From: Parendozoicomonas sp. Alg238-R29
GTDB taxonomy: Bacteria; Pseudomonadota; Gammaproteobacteria; Pseudomonadales; Endozoicomonadaceae
Length of the DNA: 55,611 bases
Direction of reading: 5' to 3'
NCBI RefSeq assembly: GCF_947331445.1
Contig: NZ_CAMZOG010000025.1
Coordinates: 1 to 55,611, forward strand
Below the pieces are notes generated by a model. It did no database searches. It was given only the letters and a program-made list of their open reading frames with translations, and was not told the origin of the DNA. The translations under genes were made by a program, and so were the position numbers. Positions 1 to 8,310 of the stretch are shown one piece after another; position 1 is the stretch's first letter; each line of letters begins with the position of its first letter.

Positions 1-474
1 TCATCCGTGCCCCCGGCAATCCCGCCGGACAAATTCTCATCATCCAGACGCACGGTGTCGTTTTGACTCACCGTGGGCATATCGTCATCCAGGTTGACGG
101 TCAGTGTGCCCTCAGCACTCTGATCCCCATCGCCGTCGGTGGCGATATAGGTCAGGTTCAGTTGCAGGTCGTTTTCGTTTTGAACGGCACCGTGATCAAT
201 CGCGGCGTGTTGTTCCACTGCATAGGCGCCGGTTGTCGCATTGGTGATGGTCGCGGTCACCACCAATACACCGTTCTGGCTCACGTTCAGAATATTGCCG
301 GTGACGCTGTAGCTGAAGTTGTTGTCGTTAGCTGGCTGAATCCAGGACACACTACCCGCACCATCGGCGCCGTAGTTGTGGTTCAGGGTGCCGGTCACAT
401 TCCGCGGTGCGGTGGCATCATCATCCGTGCCCCCGGCAATCCCGCCGGACAAATTCTCATCATCCAGACGCACG
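1..474 (-). repeat. 420-bp tandem coding repeat in the adhesin
   Basis: Bases 1-54 are identical to bases 421-474, giving a period of 420 bp, or 140 residues. One complete unit and the start of the next are visible, so the array continues off the left edge. The repeat is visibly richer in G+C than the unique part of the gene, and its lack of divergence suggests recent amplification or gene conversion. Confidence 0.85.
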
Positions 475-1985
475 ACGCTGTTTTCACCAATTAATGGAGT
501 ATCGTCTTCTATACTTATTGAGAAACTACCATTAGCGGTGTCTCCATCAGCATCAGTTGCAGTAAACCCAAATGCCAGTGTTTCAACATCTGTATCAGCA
601 TTAGGGTCTGAAGGATCCGAGTGATCAATTGCTCTTAACATCTCAACGGTATAGTCACCGTTATTGAGATCACTCAGGTTTATAGTGAAAACAGTTTGCT
701 GGTTATTACCATCAAGTGTTCGTGCTACCAACACTGTGCCTCCCTGTTCAAGAGAGTACACAACACCCTTGCCATCAGATGTCAAAGGCGCAATCTGGCC
801 ATCGAGCGCTGGATCAAATACAACACTACGATCATTTAAAGAACCGTCTTCGTTTGTATTGTCAGCTCCCCAGTTAACCCCCAAACTTCCTGAGGCAATA
901 CTGGGTACAAATTGGTTCGTAGGGGAACCATTGGATGGATTGGCATTTTCGCTCAACGAAATCTGGTCAGCTTCCCCTAAAGATGGCAAAGCATCAGCAA
1001 CCTGTACGCTAAATGGGGCGGTTACTACATCAGGAGTATTGAGCAAGTCCCCATCAGTAACCTGGAGAGCTAATTCCGATAACACCAGAGCATCACTGCC
1101 ATTTCCATGATCGAATTGTCCGAAAATCGTGGCTGAGATTATTCCTGAAGTTAGATCTGCAGAAGAGTTAAGGGAGAAGGTAATGATTGTTGCCGCAGCT
1201 GTAGAGCCGGTGAGGCTCTGTCCATCAGCACTTAAAGTAAAAACTATATCTTCACCACCAGATGTATACCCCGCCCCATTCAGCTGAGTAAGACTCAAAG
1301 CACTGAATACAACACTGGATACACCGTCAGGGCTGGTAATAGTGAAATTAATTGATGAAGTCTGTCCACTACTGCCTTCCGAGCGAACCTGATCCTCAAG
1401 ATTGATTACACCAGCTTCAAGCTCTGATTCGGGGGAGCTATCAACCTGAGAAAAGGGGAGAATGATGTTATCTGCTGTTGGAGTTTGCAAAAATGACAGT
1501 GCATTCGTATCGAAGCCGAACTGAACAATAACTTCATCAGAGCCAAATGCTGTGCTCGCACCCGGTGCTATACCCGTGTTCTGAGCATTTCCAGCAGCTG
1601 GTGCCGGCCCCGGAATAACACCAGACTCTGTCGGTGGAAGTTCTTCAATATCTTCCACTGTCTCCACACCTGCGGTTGGTGCAGGCAGTGTGTCTATTTC
1701 TTCAAGAAGTCCGGCATGTGCCAGCGCACTCTTTTCTCCATTAAAGCCAAGCCCTGCCAGAGTCAGTTGACTACCCAAATCCAGTGTCTGCCCGGCAACA
1801 ATTTCAGCAATTCGCCCGTTAGAAAGATTCAGCAATACAGAGCCACCTTCGGCTACTAGTACATCACCTTGATGGATTGGATCACCGGCCAGCAAAACCT
1901 TTTCACTGCTGTCAGATTTCTTCGCTATAAGTTTGCCGGATGTTTGCTGAACTGTTCCCAACTGTTTTGCGATAACTGCTTCCAT
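1..1985 (-). CDS. Giant repeat adhesin, LapA-type retention module (N-terminal part, runs off the window)
   Basis: The frame stays open from an ATG at 1985 to base 1, about 661 codons, and continues off the edge. The start has a strong GGGGAG ribosome site 8 bases upstream. The first ~130 residues (MEAVIAKQLG...) form a small beta-rich module, followed by a Pro/Glu/Ala linker with a di-alanine PAAG at residues 129-132. This is the layout of LapA-type retention modules, which keep a type I secreted adhesin in the outer membrane until LapG cuts at [T/A/P]AAG. Then follow Asp/Gly-rich Ig-like segments and a repeat starting DDENLSGGIAGGTDD. It is last in an operon with its own exporter, 42 bases after the HlyD gene. 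Role inferred: cell-surface attachment and biofilm. The C-terminal RTX secretion signal, LapD and LapG are not in view. Confidence 0.85.
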   Translation of the reverse strand, partial: MEAVIAKQLGTVQQTSGKLIAKKSDSSEKVLLAGDPIHQGDVLVAEGGSVLLNLSNGRIAEIVAGQTLDLGSQLTLAGLGFNGEKSALAHAGLLEEIDTLPAPTAGVETVEDIEELPPTESGVIPGPAPAAGNAQNTGIAPGASTAFGSDEVIVQFGFDTNALSFLQTPTADNIILPFSQVDSSPESELEAGVINLEDQVRSEGSSGQTSSINFTITSPDGVSSVVFSALSLTQLNGAGYTSGGEDIVFTLSADGQSLTGSTAAATIITFSLNSSADLTSGIISATIFGQFDHGNGSDALVLSELALQVTDGDLLNTPDVVTAPFSVQVADALPSLGEADQISLSENANPSNGSPTNQFVPSIASGSLGVNWGADNTNEDGSLNDRSVVFDPALDGQIAPLTSDGKGVVYSLEQGGTVLVARTLDGNNQQTVFTINLSDLNNGDYTVEMLRAIDHSDPSDPNADTDVETLAFGFTATDADGDTANGSFSISIEDDTPLIGENSVVRLDDENLSGGIAGGTDDDATAPRNVTGTLNHNYGADGAGSVSWIQPANDNNFSYSVTGNILNVSQNGVLVVTATITNATTGAYAVEQHAAIDHGAVQNENDLQLNLTYIATDGDGDQSAEGTLTVNLDDDMPTVSQNDTVRLDDENLSGGIAGGTD
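1590..1601 (-). other. Codons for the LapG-type cleavage motif PAAG in the adhesin
   Basis: The minus-strand codons CCA GCT GCT GGA give Pro-Ala-Ala-Gly at residues 129-132, in a flexible Gly/Pro/Ala linker just after the N-terminal retention module. The LapG periplasmic cysteine protease is known to cut LapA-type adhesins inside a [T/A/P]AAG motif about 100-130 residues from the N-terminus. Position and sequence both fit. Cleavage itself is inferred. Confidence 0.6.
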
Positions 1986-2027
1986 TGCTGTTCTCCCCAA
2001 ATACCCTGATTAGTTTGTTGTAATTCT

Positions 2028-3368
2028 TTATCTCTCGCTGAAAGCCAGTTGTTTAGCTCTAAGAACTGGCTTCATTAAATACGACATCAGGCTTTTTTTA
2101 CCTGTGAGAATATCCACGTTAGCTACCATGCCAGTGATAACCGGCATGCTGTCATCAATGCTGTTCGTGTTTGTTTCTATATGGGCGATGTAAAAGCTTT
2201 CACCCTTTTCATCTGTAATCGTGTCAGCACCGAGATGAACAAGGTTTCCATCTAAACCTCCATACACGGTGAAGTCATAAGCGGTAAATCTCACAACAGC
2301 CTTCTGCCCAGGGTGAAGAAATCCGATATCCTGTGGGCGAATTCTTGTTTCAATCAGTAGCTTGTCGCCCAGCGGAACAATCTCCATCATTTTCATTCCA
2401 GGCTGTACGACTCCACCTTCGGTATTGGCAATAATCTGCTTTACCACACCTTTCACCGGAGATCGCACCTGTGCCCGGTCAACTCTGTCGCTTAATGCAG
2501 CTCCTGTTGCTTCCAGTTCTTTTAGTCGAGCAACAGTTTCGTTTAATTCCGCTCTTGCTCCGCTAATGAACGTCAGTTGAACTTCATTGATACGCTGCAG
2601 AGTTTCCTGCTGTTGAGAACCCAAGCGTTGAATCATCTTGCGATTAACATCCAGTTCACCTTCTGTATCGCTGACCTGACGCTCTAAACGAATAACCTCA
2701 ATGCGGGAAACAGCGCCAATCTTTGCCAGCCCACTGGCAATCTCCAGCTCTTCCTTTAACAACGTCATTCGCCTTTGCAATTGCTTTCTCTGGGCACGAA
2801 CTTCTTCCTGCTGACTTTTCTGTTGCTGAATCTGTTCCAGGAATACGTCTTTCCTGCCCTGCAACTCCTCCAGGCGACTGTAATAAAGATTCAGTTCTTG
2901 CTGTGCCATATCTGGTGCTTCACGCCACACAACATCAGGTATAAAGGGTTCATCTCCATCAATTTCTGCCTGTAAACGGATACGTTTTATATCCAGGCTC
3001 TGGCGATTGACTTCCTGACCACCAAGGCTGGACATAAATTGCGTGTCATCAAGAACCAGAAGCACCTGACCCTTCTCAACAATGTCCCCTTCTTTCACAA
3101 GCAGCTCAGAAACAATTCCGCCTTCAAGGTTTTGAACATCCTGTATCTGACTGGAAGGAATTACCTTGCCGTCGCCGCGGGTAATTTCATCCATCTCTAC
3201 CCACGTAGCCCAACTAATAAATATCACAACCGCCAGCAGGGCCACCCAGATAATGGCTCGCCCTCCCGTTGGGAGAGTAAGATCAGCGGCCTGTTTCATA
3301 TCCGCAGAGAATGACATTTCCTCATCCGGATTACGGAATGCCTGATCATCGGTAAATATATTCTTCAT
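2028..3368 (-). CDS. lapC: Type I secretion periplasmic adaptor (HlyD/LapC family)
   Basis: This 446-residue membrane-fusion protein would join the inner-membrane ABC exporter to a TolC-type outer-membrane channel. It has a short cytoplasmic tail, one membrane segment at about residues 38-58, and a lipoyl/barrel half motif around IQDVQNLEGGIV. A long Gln/Glu/Arg-rich coiled coil covers roughly residues 150-290. The second lipoyl half (RAQVRSPVKGVVKQI) and a beta-barrel domain near GDKLLIETRI complete the HlyD layout. The length is normal for the family. The gene lies 26 bases after the exporter gene and 42 before the adhesin, so it is almost certainly co-transcribed. No outer-membrane component is encoded here; a LapE/TolC elsewhere is inferred. 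Confidence 0.9.
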   Translation of the reverse strand: MKNIFTDDQAFRNPDEEMSFSADMKQAADLTLPTGGRAIIWVALLAVVIFISWATWVEMDEITRGDGKVIPSSQIQDVQNLEGGIVSELLVKEGDIVEKGQVLLVLDDTQFMSSLGGQEVNRQSLDIKRIRLQAEIDGDEPFIPDVVWREAPDMAQQELNLYYSRLEELQGRKDVFLEQIQQQKSQQEEVRAQRKQLQRRMTLLKEELEIASGLAKIGAVSRIEVIRLERQVSDTEGELDVNRKMIQRLGSQQQETLQRINEVQLTFISGARAELNETVARLKELEATGAALSDRVDRAQVRSPVKGVVKQIIANTEGGVVQPGMKMMEIVPLGDKLLIETRIRPQDIGFLHPGQKAVVRFTAYDFTVYGGLDGNLVHLGADTITDEKGESFYIAHIETNTNSIDDSMPVITGMVANVDILTGKKSLMSYLMKPVLRAKQLAFSER

Positions 3369-3394
3369 TCTGACTCTTCCGTGAATCGCCTTAA

Positions 3395-5554
3395 TTAAGC
3401 CTTAATAGTTTTTTTCCGAGCTTTATCTTCGCCATAAACACTGGCCAGCATTTCCGCTGGGCCGTCAGCAATAATTTTTCCTTTTTCCAGAACCATGATT
3501 CTGTCCACCAACGCCAACATGGAGAGCTGATGTGTCACCACAATCAAGGTTTTTTTTTCACAGATATGACGAAGGGTTTCGCAGATTCGTGCGGTTGTGT
3601 GGTTATCCATAGAGCTACAGGGTTCGTCCATCACCAGTATCTGGGGATCACCAATCAGAGCCCTTGCTAACCCCACAGCCTGAACCTGCCCACCGGAAAG
3701 GTTGCGGCCATTCTCTCCGACTTGAAAGTCCAAACCACTGGCGCTATTGCTGATAAGTTCGCCCAAGCCAGCGAGACGCGCCACCCGCAATATTTCTTCA
3801 TCAGAAACACCGGTGCGCCCCATCACTATATTTTCACCGATTGAACCACTGATAAGACTGACATTCTGAGGTACATAACCGACATGCTCGCGCAGAGAAG
3901 CAGGATCCAGTTGGCGGAGATCAATACCATCAAGCGAAAGGCTGCCTTCTGTTGGTTGATATAAGCCCATCATCAGTTTGATCAGAGAAGTTTTTCCGGA
4001 ACCCATGCGGCCAAGAACCGCAATCTTTTCGCCGGAAGAAATTTTAAAATCAAGACCAGACAGTAGTGGTGGCTGCTCGGAATAAGCAAACGTAAGCCCC
4101 TGGCTCAACCAAGCGCCCCGAAGCTTTTTTAAGCGCAGATAGCGACGGTGGGATTCGCGCTCTTGAGGCAGTGAAACTATATGATCGCCTTGATCCAGAG
4201 CCTGCCTTGCCCTCTCATATTGATTCAGCAAACCAATAAGTTGGGTAACCGGAGCAGCACAACGACCTGCAATCATTATGATGGCAATCAACCCTCCCAT
4301 TGAGAGGTCTCCAGCACCAATGAGATACACCCCGCCAATGACCAGCAAAACCGTATTCAATTGCAGAACGAACATAGCGCTGTGACTGGTCATATTCTGC
4401 AATCGGCGAATATGAAGACCATTCCCGGCAAGAAAGGACACCATACGCTCCCAGCGAAACTGCATTGCCGACTCTGCCCGACTGGTTTTAATTCCTTCCA
4501 ACCCTTGCAGGGTTTCTGTCACTAGAGCCTGACGAGATGAAGATATCTGCTGCTGTTTAAGGATGCGTTCCTGTAACGGTTTATTGAGCGCCCAGGCAAC
4601 AATCAGGCAAATCACAATACTAACTAGTGGAACAAAAGCCAGTGCGCCTCCTACCCAGATAATCAAACCCAAAAAGAGCGCAACGAAGGGTAAATCTACC
4701 AGTGTGGTAATACAGGCAGAGGTTATAAAGGAGCGCAGACTGTCGAACTCATTCAGATTATTTACAAAACTACCCGTTGAAGCCGGGCGGGATTCCATTC
4801 TTAACCCAAGTGTTTTTTCAAACAGTTTCGAGGAAAGCGCCTGATCAATACTTTTACCGGCATGGTCAATAAACCAGGAACGCTGCACTTTTAAGACAAA
4901 ATCAAAGGCAAAAGCGAACAAAACCCCCAACGCCAGCATCCACAGGGTTTCCGTAGCATTATTGGGCACCACCCGGTCATAAACATTCATAACAAACAGC
5001 GGGGATGCCAGAGCAAAAACGTTAATCAAAAAACTGGCAACCAGAACATCCCGATAAATTCTCCAATGAGATTTCACAACATCGGCAAACCATTGGTAAC
5101 GACTTCGCTCCGCTTTGCTTTCTGACTCCTTCTCAAGGCTTGTGTACAAATCAGTGTCTTCCGCCAGACAGACAGGAATGGCATAGCCGGTATAACGAGA
5201 CATCACCCGATCAACTGGCTCCATTCGCTGATGTCCATTCTCCCAAATCAGTGCTTCGTTATGGTCGATATCAAGGTGAAGAAGAAGAGCGGCACTGTTT
5301 TCAAACAAAAGAACAATCGGGCAGTTATGATTAGGTATATCTGAACTTTTCACTGCACAAATATCGGCTTTTAACCCCGCACGAATCGCTGCACGACTGA
5401 ACAGAGAGGGAGTAAGCTCTCCATCTCTTAAAGGTAACCCGGACAACAGAGTCGTAGCATTTTCACTGCGCTCGTACATTCCGCAAAGCACCATTAAACA
5501 CCCGGTGAGCGCTCCGCCTGTTACTTTTTCAGTATCCTTGGCTGATGTGTTCAA
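3395..5554 (-). CDS. lapB: Type I secretion ABC exporter with C39-like domain (LapB family)
   Basis: The 719-residue protein has an N-terminal peptidase-C39-like domain (~residues 10-135) and a six-helix ABC exporter domain (~165-440). The C-terminal ATPase has Walker A (GRMGSGKTS), signature (LSGGQVQAVGLARAL) and Walker B (ILVMDEPCSSMD). The C39-like region lacks a convincing catalytic Cys-His pair, as in exporters that bind but do not cut their substrate. It should export the adjacent adhesin. The chosen start is TTG at 5554, which has AGAGGA 8 bases upstream; no better in-frame ATG is present. The next gene follows after 26 bases. Confidence 0.9.
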   Translation of the reverse strand: MNTSAKDTEKVTGGALTGCLMVLCGMYERSENATTLLSGLPLRDGELTPSLFSRAAIRAGLKADICAVKSSDIPNHNCPIVLLFENSAALLLHLDIDHNEALIWENGHQRMEPVDRVMSRYTGYAIPVCLAEDTDLYTSLEKESESKAERSRYQWFADVVKSHWRIYRDVLVASFLINVFALASPLFVMNVYDRVVPNNATETLWMLALGVLFAFAFDFVLKVQRSWFIDHAGKSIDQALSSKLFEKTLGLRMESRPASTGSFVNNLNEFDSLRSFITSACITTLVDLPFVALFLGLIIWVGGALAFVPLVSIVICLIVAWALNKPLQERILKQQQISSSRQALVTETLQGLEGIKTSRAESAMQFRWERMVSFLAGNGLHIRRLQNMTSHSAMFVLQLNTVLLVIGGVYLIGAGDLSMGGLIAIIMIAGRCAAPVTQLIGLLNQYERARQALDQGDHIVSLPQERESHRRYLRLKKLRGAWLSQGLTFAYSEQPPLLSGLDFKISSGEKIAVLGRMGSGKTSLIKLMMGLYQPTEGSLSLDGIDLRQLDPASLREHVGYVPQNVSLISGSIGENIVMGRTGVSDEEILRVARLAGLGELISNSASGLDFQVGENGRNLSGGQVQAVGLARALIGDPQILVMDEPCSSMDNHTTARICETLRHICEKKTLIVVTHQLSMLALVDRIMVLEKGKIIADGPAEMLASVYGEDKARKKTIKA

Positions 5555-5612
5555 AAACTTGTCCTCTGAACATTTTCATTTCATTCGCAGCCATCCCTGC
5601 CACGATAGAAAA

Positions 5613-5666
5613 ATTGTACACATTGTCAGATTTTTCACTTTGCACAGGACATACAATTAATGTGCA
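5613..5666 (-). promoter_or_regulatory. Nested inverted repeats upstream of the secretion operon
   Basis: The gap between the AraC-type gene and the exporter holds two inverted pairs: TGCACA (5641-5646) with TGTGCA (5661-5666), and ATTGTA (5613-5618) with TACAAT (5652-5657). Their place just upstream of lapB suggests an operator, possibly for the neighbouring AraC-family protein. This is inference; the half-sites are short and could be chance. Confidence 0.25.
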
Positions 5667-5700
5667 GGGGAGTCACAAAAAACAGGAAAAGGAATACCAG

Positions 5701-6708
5701 TCAGGCTTGAGGGGAGAAAGGCTCATGGTGAAGATTGCGAGAGACGTTTTCTGCTATTGCGTGTTGTTTCCTATAATCCCTGGGCGATAGGCCATATTGC
5801 TTAAAAAATGTCCGAGAGAAAGCACTGCTGTTGCAAAAACCATTTTCCATTGCCAAAAGTGTTACGCTGGTATTTTTCTGGAAAGGATCGCTCAAGGCTT
5901 GAGCAACTCTCTGCAATCGACGGGAACGCAGCTCTTCCCGAAAACTGGAACCATGAATGCCCAGTAAACGGCTGACATAAGACGCGGACAAGTGAACCTT
6001 ATTAGCTAAAGATTCCAAATCAAGATCGGGGTCACCCAGACACTCATTCAACTCCTGAAAAATTCTTCCAAGGTGAACCTTTTGCCGGGGTGTTGTATCA
6101 CTGCTTAATTCATATTCAGTTTGCAGTGACATTCTGAGGAGCCCAAGAAGATGCTGGGACAACTCTCTCCTGCGAGACATACTACCTTCACATCGAAGAA
6201 CCGCTGGCAAACTGCAGGCCATCTGAGCAACCAGTTGGGCCGCGCCTGAATCTGCACTAATAACCATTGAAGAAAGACTTTCCTGAGCTACATTCTCCTG
6301 AAGAAGTAACGTTGCAGGAATTGCCATAACAACGCCTGAAAAAGCATTGTCCATCATGGCATTAGATGACGCCTCTGTGTGAAACACTCCGATATCTCCC
6401 GGCTTTATAATGTAATCTTTCTTCTCATTCTGAAGAGAAATGCTTCCTTGGACAGGGATATAAACAACGAAGAAATCTTTCGCTTTAAAATAAACGCCCG
6501 CGCTGTTGACTCCAGTTAATACACCAGAATATTCAACATTGGCTAACAGGAGAGTGTCCATAAGATAGCAATGAAATTGCTGCCAGCAGCCATTCTCATG
6601 AACCGGGCAGGTAAGCCCCATATTCACCATTTGCCCTGACAGCTGGATTCGCCAGTTCTGACAGGAGCACTTCCTGCGTGCAGGGTCAGAACTTATCAGG
6701 ATATCCAT
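5701..6708 (-). CDS. AraC-family transcriptional regulator
   Basis: The protein has 335 residues. The first ~200 form a cupin-like ligand or oligomerisation domain of the AraC-binding-like type (KDFFVVYIPVQGSISL, then YIIKPGDIGVFHT). The last ~100 carry the double helix-turn-helix: LESLANKVHLSASYVSRLL and the conserved tail ENGFCNSSAFSRTFFKQYG. The N-terminus contains several cysteines (C14, C16, C34, C41), which is unusual for the family and might bind a metal or sense redox state (inference). It points the same way as the lapB-lapC-adhesin operon, 146 bases upstream of lapB, so it is a natural candidate regulator of adhesin expression. The effector is unknown. Confidence 0.85.
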   Translation of the reverse strand: MDILISSDPARRKCSCQNWRIQLSGQMVNMGLTCPVHENGCWQQFHCYLMDTLLLANVEYSGVLTGVNSAGVYFKAKDFFVVYIPVQGSISLQNEKKDYIIKPGDIGVFHTEASSNAMMDNAFSGVVMAIPATLLLQENVAQESLSSMVISADSGAAQLVAQMACSLPAVLRCEGSMSRRRELSQHLLGLLRMSLQTEYELSSDTTPRQKVHLGRIFQELNECLGDPDLDLESLANKVHLSASYVSRLLGIHGSSFREELRSRRLQRVAQALSDPFQKNTSVTLLAMENGFCNSSAFSRTFFKQYGLSPRDYRKQHAIAENVSRNLHHEPFSPQA

Positions 6709-6892
6709 ATCTCTTTTCTTCGTTTGTCTGACAGTCGTTTCAGTAATCTCTACTTCATTAACGTCCAGAGTTCTTCAGCAGGCTTCCTGCCTTGCCATAA
6801 AGCTTATTACAATTGAGCGCGATAGATCTTCCGCTATTGTGACCACAAAGAAAACAAACCGTTAATAACGATGAGAGAATGTTAATTTATTG

Positions 6893-7240
6893 TTAACCAA
6901 CCCATGATATGACATCGCCTTCCTTAATAATTGGGCGATTTGAATTATTATCACAATACAGTTCCAAAACTGCTCGCGCGCGTAAGTTCATAGATAACCG
7001 CCACGGTTTTAACTTTACCTCTGTTTTTAAAACCCTATCTCCTTTTCCAAGATAAATAACATTGACTGATGATTTCCTGAAAAAGCTATGTATGACCATA
7101 CAGGGGATATTCACGATACCATCAGTGTCAATAGGAGTTTTTTCATTCGGTAAAATACGAGATATCCATTTTTTATTTCTAGCAACATAGTGCTTGGACA
7201 CAACCTCACCATTACGCATTATTTCAATAGCGCGGCTCAT
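6893..7240 (-). CDS. Hypothetical 115-residue basic protein
   Basis: I do not recognise this family. It is a compact, Lys/Arg-rich protein with alternating beta-type segments (SSVNVIYLGKGDRVLKTEV), no signal peptide and no membrane segment. It ends in WVG shortly before an AT-rich gap. The ATG at 7240 has AGGTG 7 bases upstream and overlaps the stop codon of a 31-residue membrane miniprotein (ATGA overlap), which argues for translational coupling and for both being real genes. Confidence 0.6.
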   Translation of the reverse strand: MSRAIEIMRNGEVVSKHYVARNKKWISRILPNEKTPIDTDGIVNIPCMVIHSFFRKSSVNVIYLGKGDRVLKTEVKLKPWRLSMNLRARAVLELYCDNNSNRPIIKEGDVISWVG

Positions 7241-7332
7241 GGGTTTTCACCTGAAACTTCAAAATCTCTGGCTATAGCTAAAATCAAAACAGCATGAATA
7301 ACCAAAGCCGTGAAAACAGAGAAATACAGCAT
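7237..7332 (-). CDS. 31-residue single-pass membrane miniprotein
   Basis: The ORF starts at ATG 7332 and encodes about 20 hydrophobic residues (MLYFSVFTALVIHAVLILAI) followed by a short charged tail ending SGENP. GGGAG sits 8-9 bases upstream of the start. Its TGA overlaps the ATG of the following gene in the classic ATGA arrangement. Too short for most gene callers, it still has a good ribosome site, an ideal membrane helix and coupling to the next gene. Function unknown; a regulator or anchor for the 115-residue partner is a guess. Confidence 0.5.
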   Translation of the reverse strand: MLYFSVFTALVIHAVLILAIARDFEVSGENP

Positions 7333-7599
7333 GCATACAACTCCCTGAAACGTTCAAACAATCCTCTTATCCTTCAAGAAAAAGATGTAACGCTTCCTTC
7401 AATATATTTTACTTGTTTCGTCACCTTTTAAACTTTATATCCAAATGGTCAGAAAACCTGATAACTTTGTGAGGTGAACGAAATAAAATCGTTAAATATT
7501 GGTAATAGTCAGTTAAAATGGACAACAATTTCGTTACAATTAAGAAGAAAATAAAAACAAGAGCTCGATATAATTCCTGCGCACAGGGGATCTATCACC

Positions 7600-8310
7600 A
7601 TGGACACCGTCATTCTCAAAGCTCTAATCGTTGAAGATGAACCCGTAGCCAGAACACTACTGGCAGAATATATGCGCACCCATGGATGGGAGGTTTCTGA
7701 GTTGTCGGACGGTTCAGAGATCCTTGACCATATAAGAAAAGAGCCTGTCGATATAATCTTCCTCGACCTGCGCCTTCCGGGAATAGATGGGCAAACACTC
7801 TGCAAAAAGCTGCGCTCACTGGGCAACAGCGGCGTTATTTTTACAACATCTTGTGATGACCCTGTTGAGCGCATTATTGCACTGGAGAACGGCGCAGATG
7901 CTTACTACGTTAAACCTCTTCCTCTCAGAGAAATTCTGGCATGTGCAAAAAACCTCGCATACCGGGTGAGGTCTACACCTCAATCAATTATTTCAAATCA
8001 CCAACCCAGATTTGGTAGTTGGCACTTTAGCCGTGATGAATTGCTCATAAAAAACACACGAGGTGAAAATGTTAATCTGACTCGCAACGAAACCCGCATA
8101 CTGGATTTTATGATTCAGCATGCCAACACTCCTCTGAGCCGGGAAAAACTCGGAAAAACATTAGGACGGACTGATTGGCACCCCGATGACAGAGGTATTG
8201 ATGTTCTGGTGAGTAAGCTGCGCAATAAACTCACCAAGATATCCGGTGACAACCAGTTGATAAAAACACAATATGGCGTTGGTTATGTCTTCACGGCGTC
8301 TGATAGTTAA
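7600..8310 (+). CDS. OmpR/TorR-like response regulator
   Basis: The 236-residue protein has an N-terminal receiver domain with acidic pocket (E12, D13), phospho-acceptor D56 in FLDLRLPG and K105 in YVKPL. A C-terminal OmpR-type winged helix follows, with ILDFMIQHANTPLSREKLGKTLG and the closing KTQYGVGYVF. Overall spacing resembles TorR. AGGGGA lies upstream of the ATG. Its last 26 bases overlap the start of the hybrid kinase at 8285, so the two are translationally linked. It is the obvious output partner for the flanking 7TMR-DISM kinases. Target genes are unknown. Confidence 0.85.
   Translation: MDTVILKALIVEDEPVARTLLAEYMRTHGWEVSELSDGSEILDHIRKEPVDIIFLDLRLPGIDGQTLCKKLRSLGNSGVIFTTSCDDPVERIIALENGADAYYVKPLPLREILACAKNLAYRVRSTPQSIISNHQPRFGSWHFSRDELLIKNTRGENVNLTRNETRILDFMIQHANTPLSREKLGKTLGRTDWHPDDRGIDVLVSKLRNKLTKISGDNQLIKTQYGVGYVFTASDS

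Noticed and set aside
63-1110. Three plus-strand open frames at the left edge
   Set aside because: They are shadows of the adhesin. The minus strand is open for the full 1985 bases with a strong start and family features, and the plus frames merely reflect its repeats.
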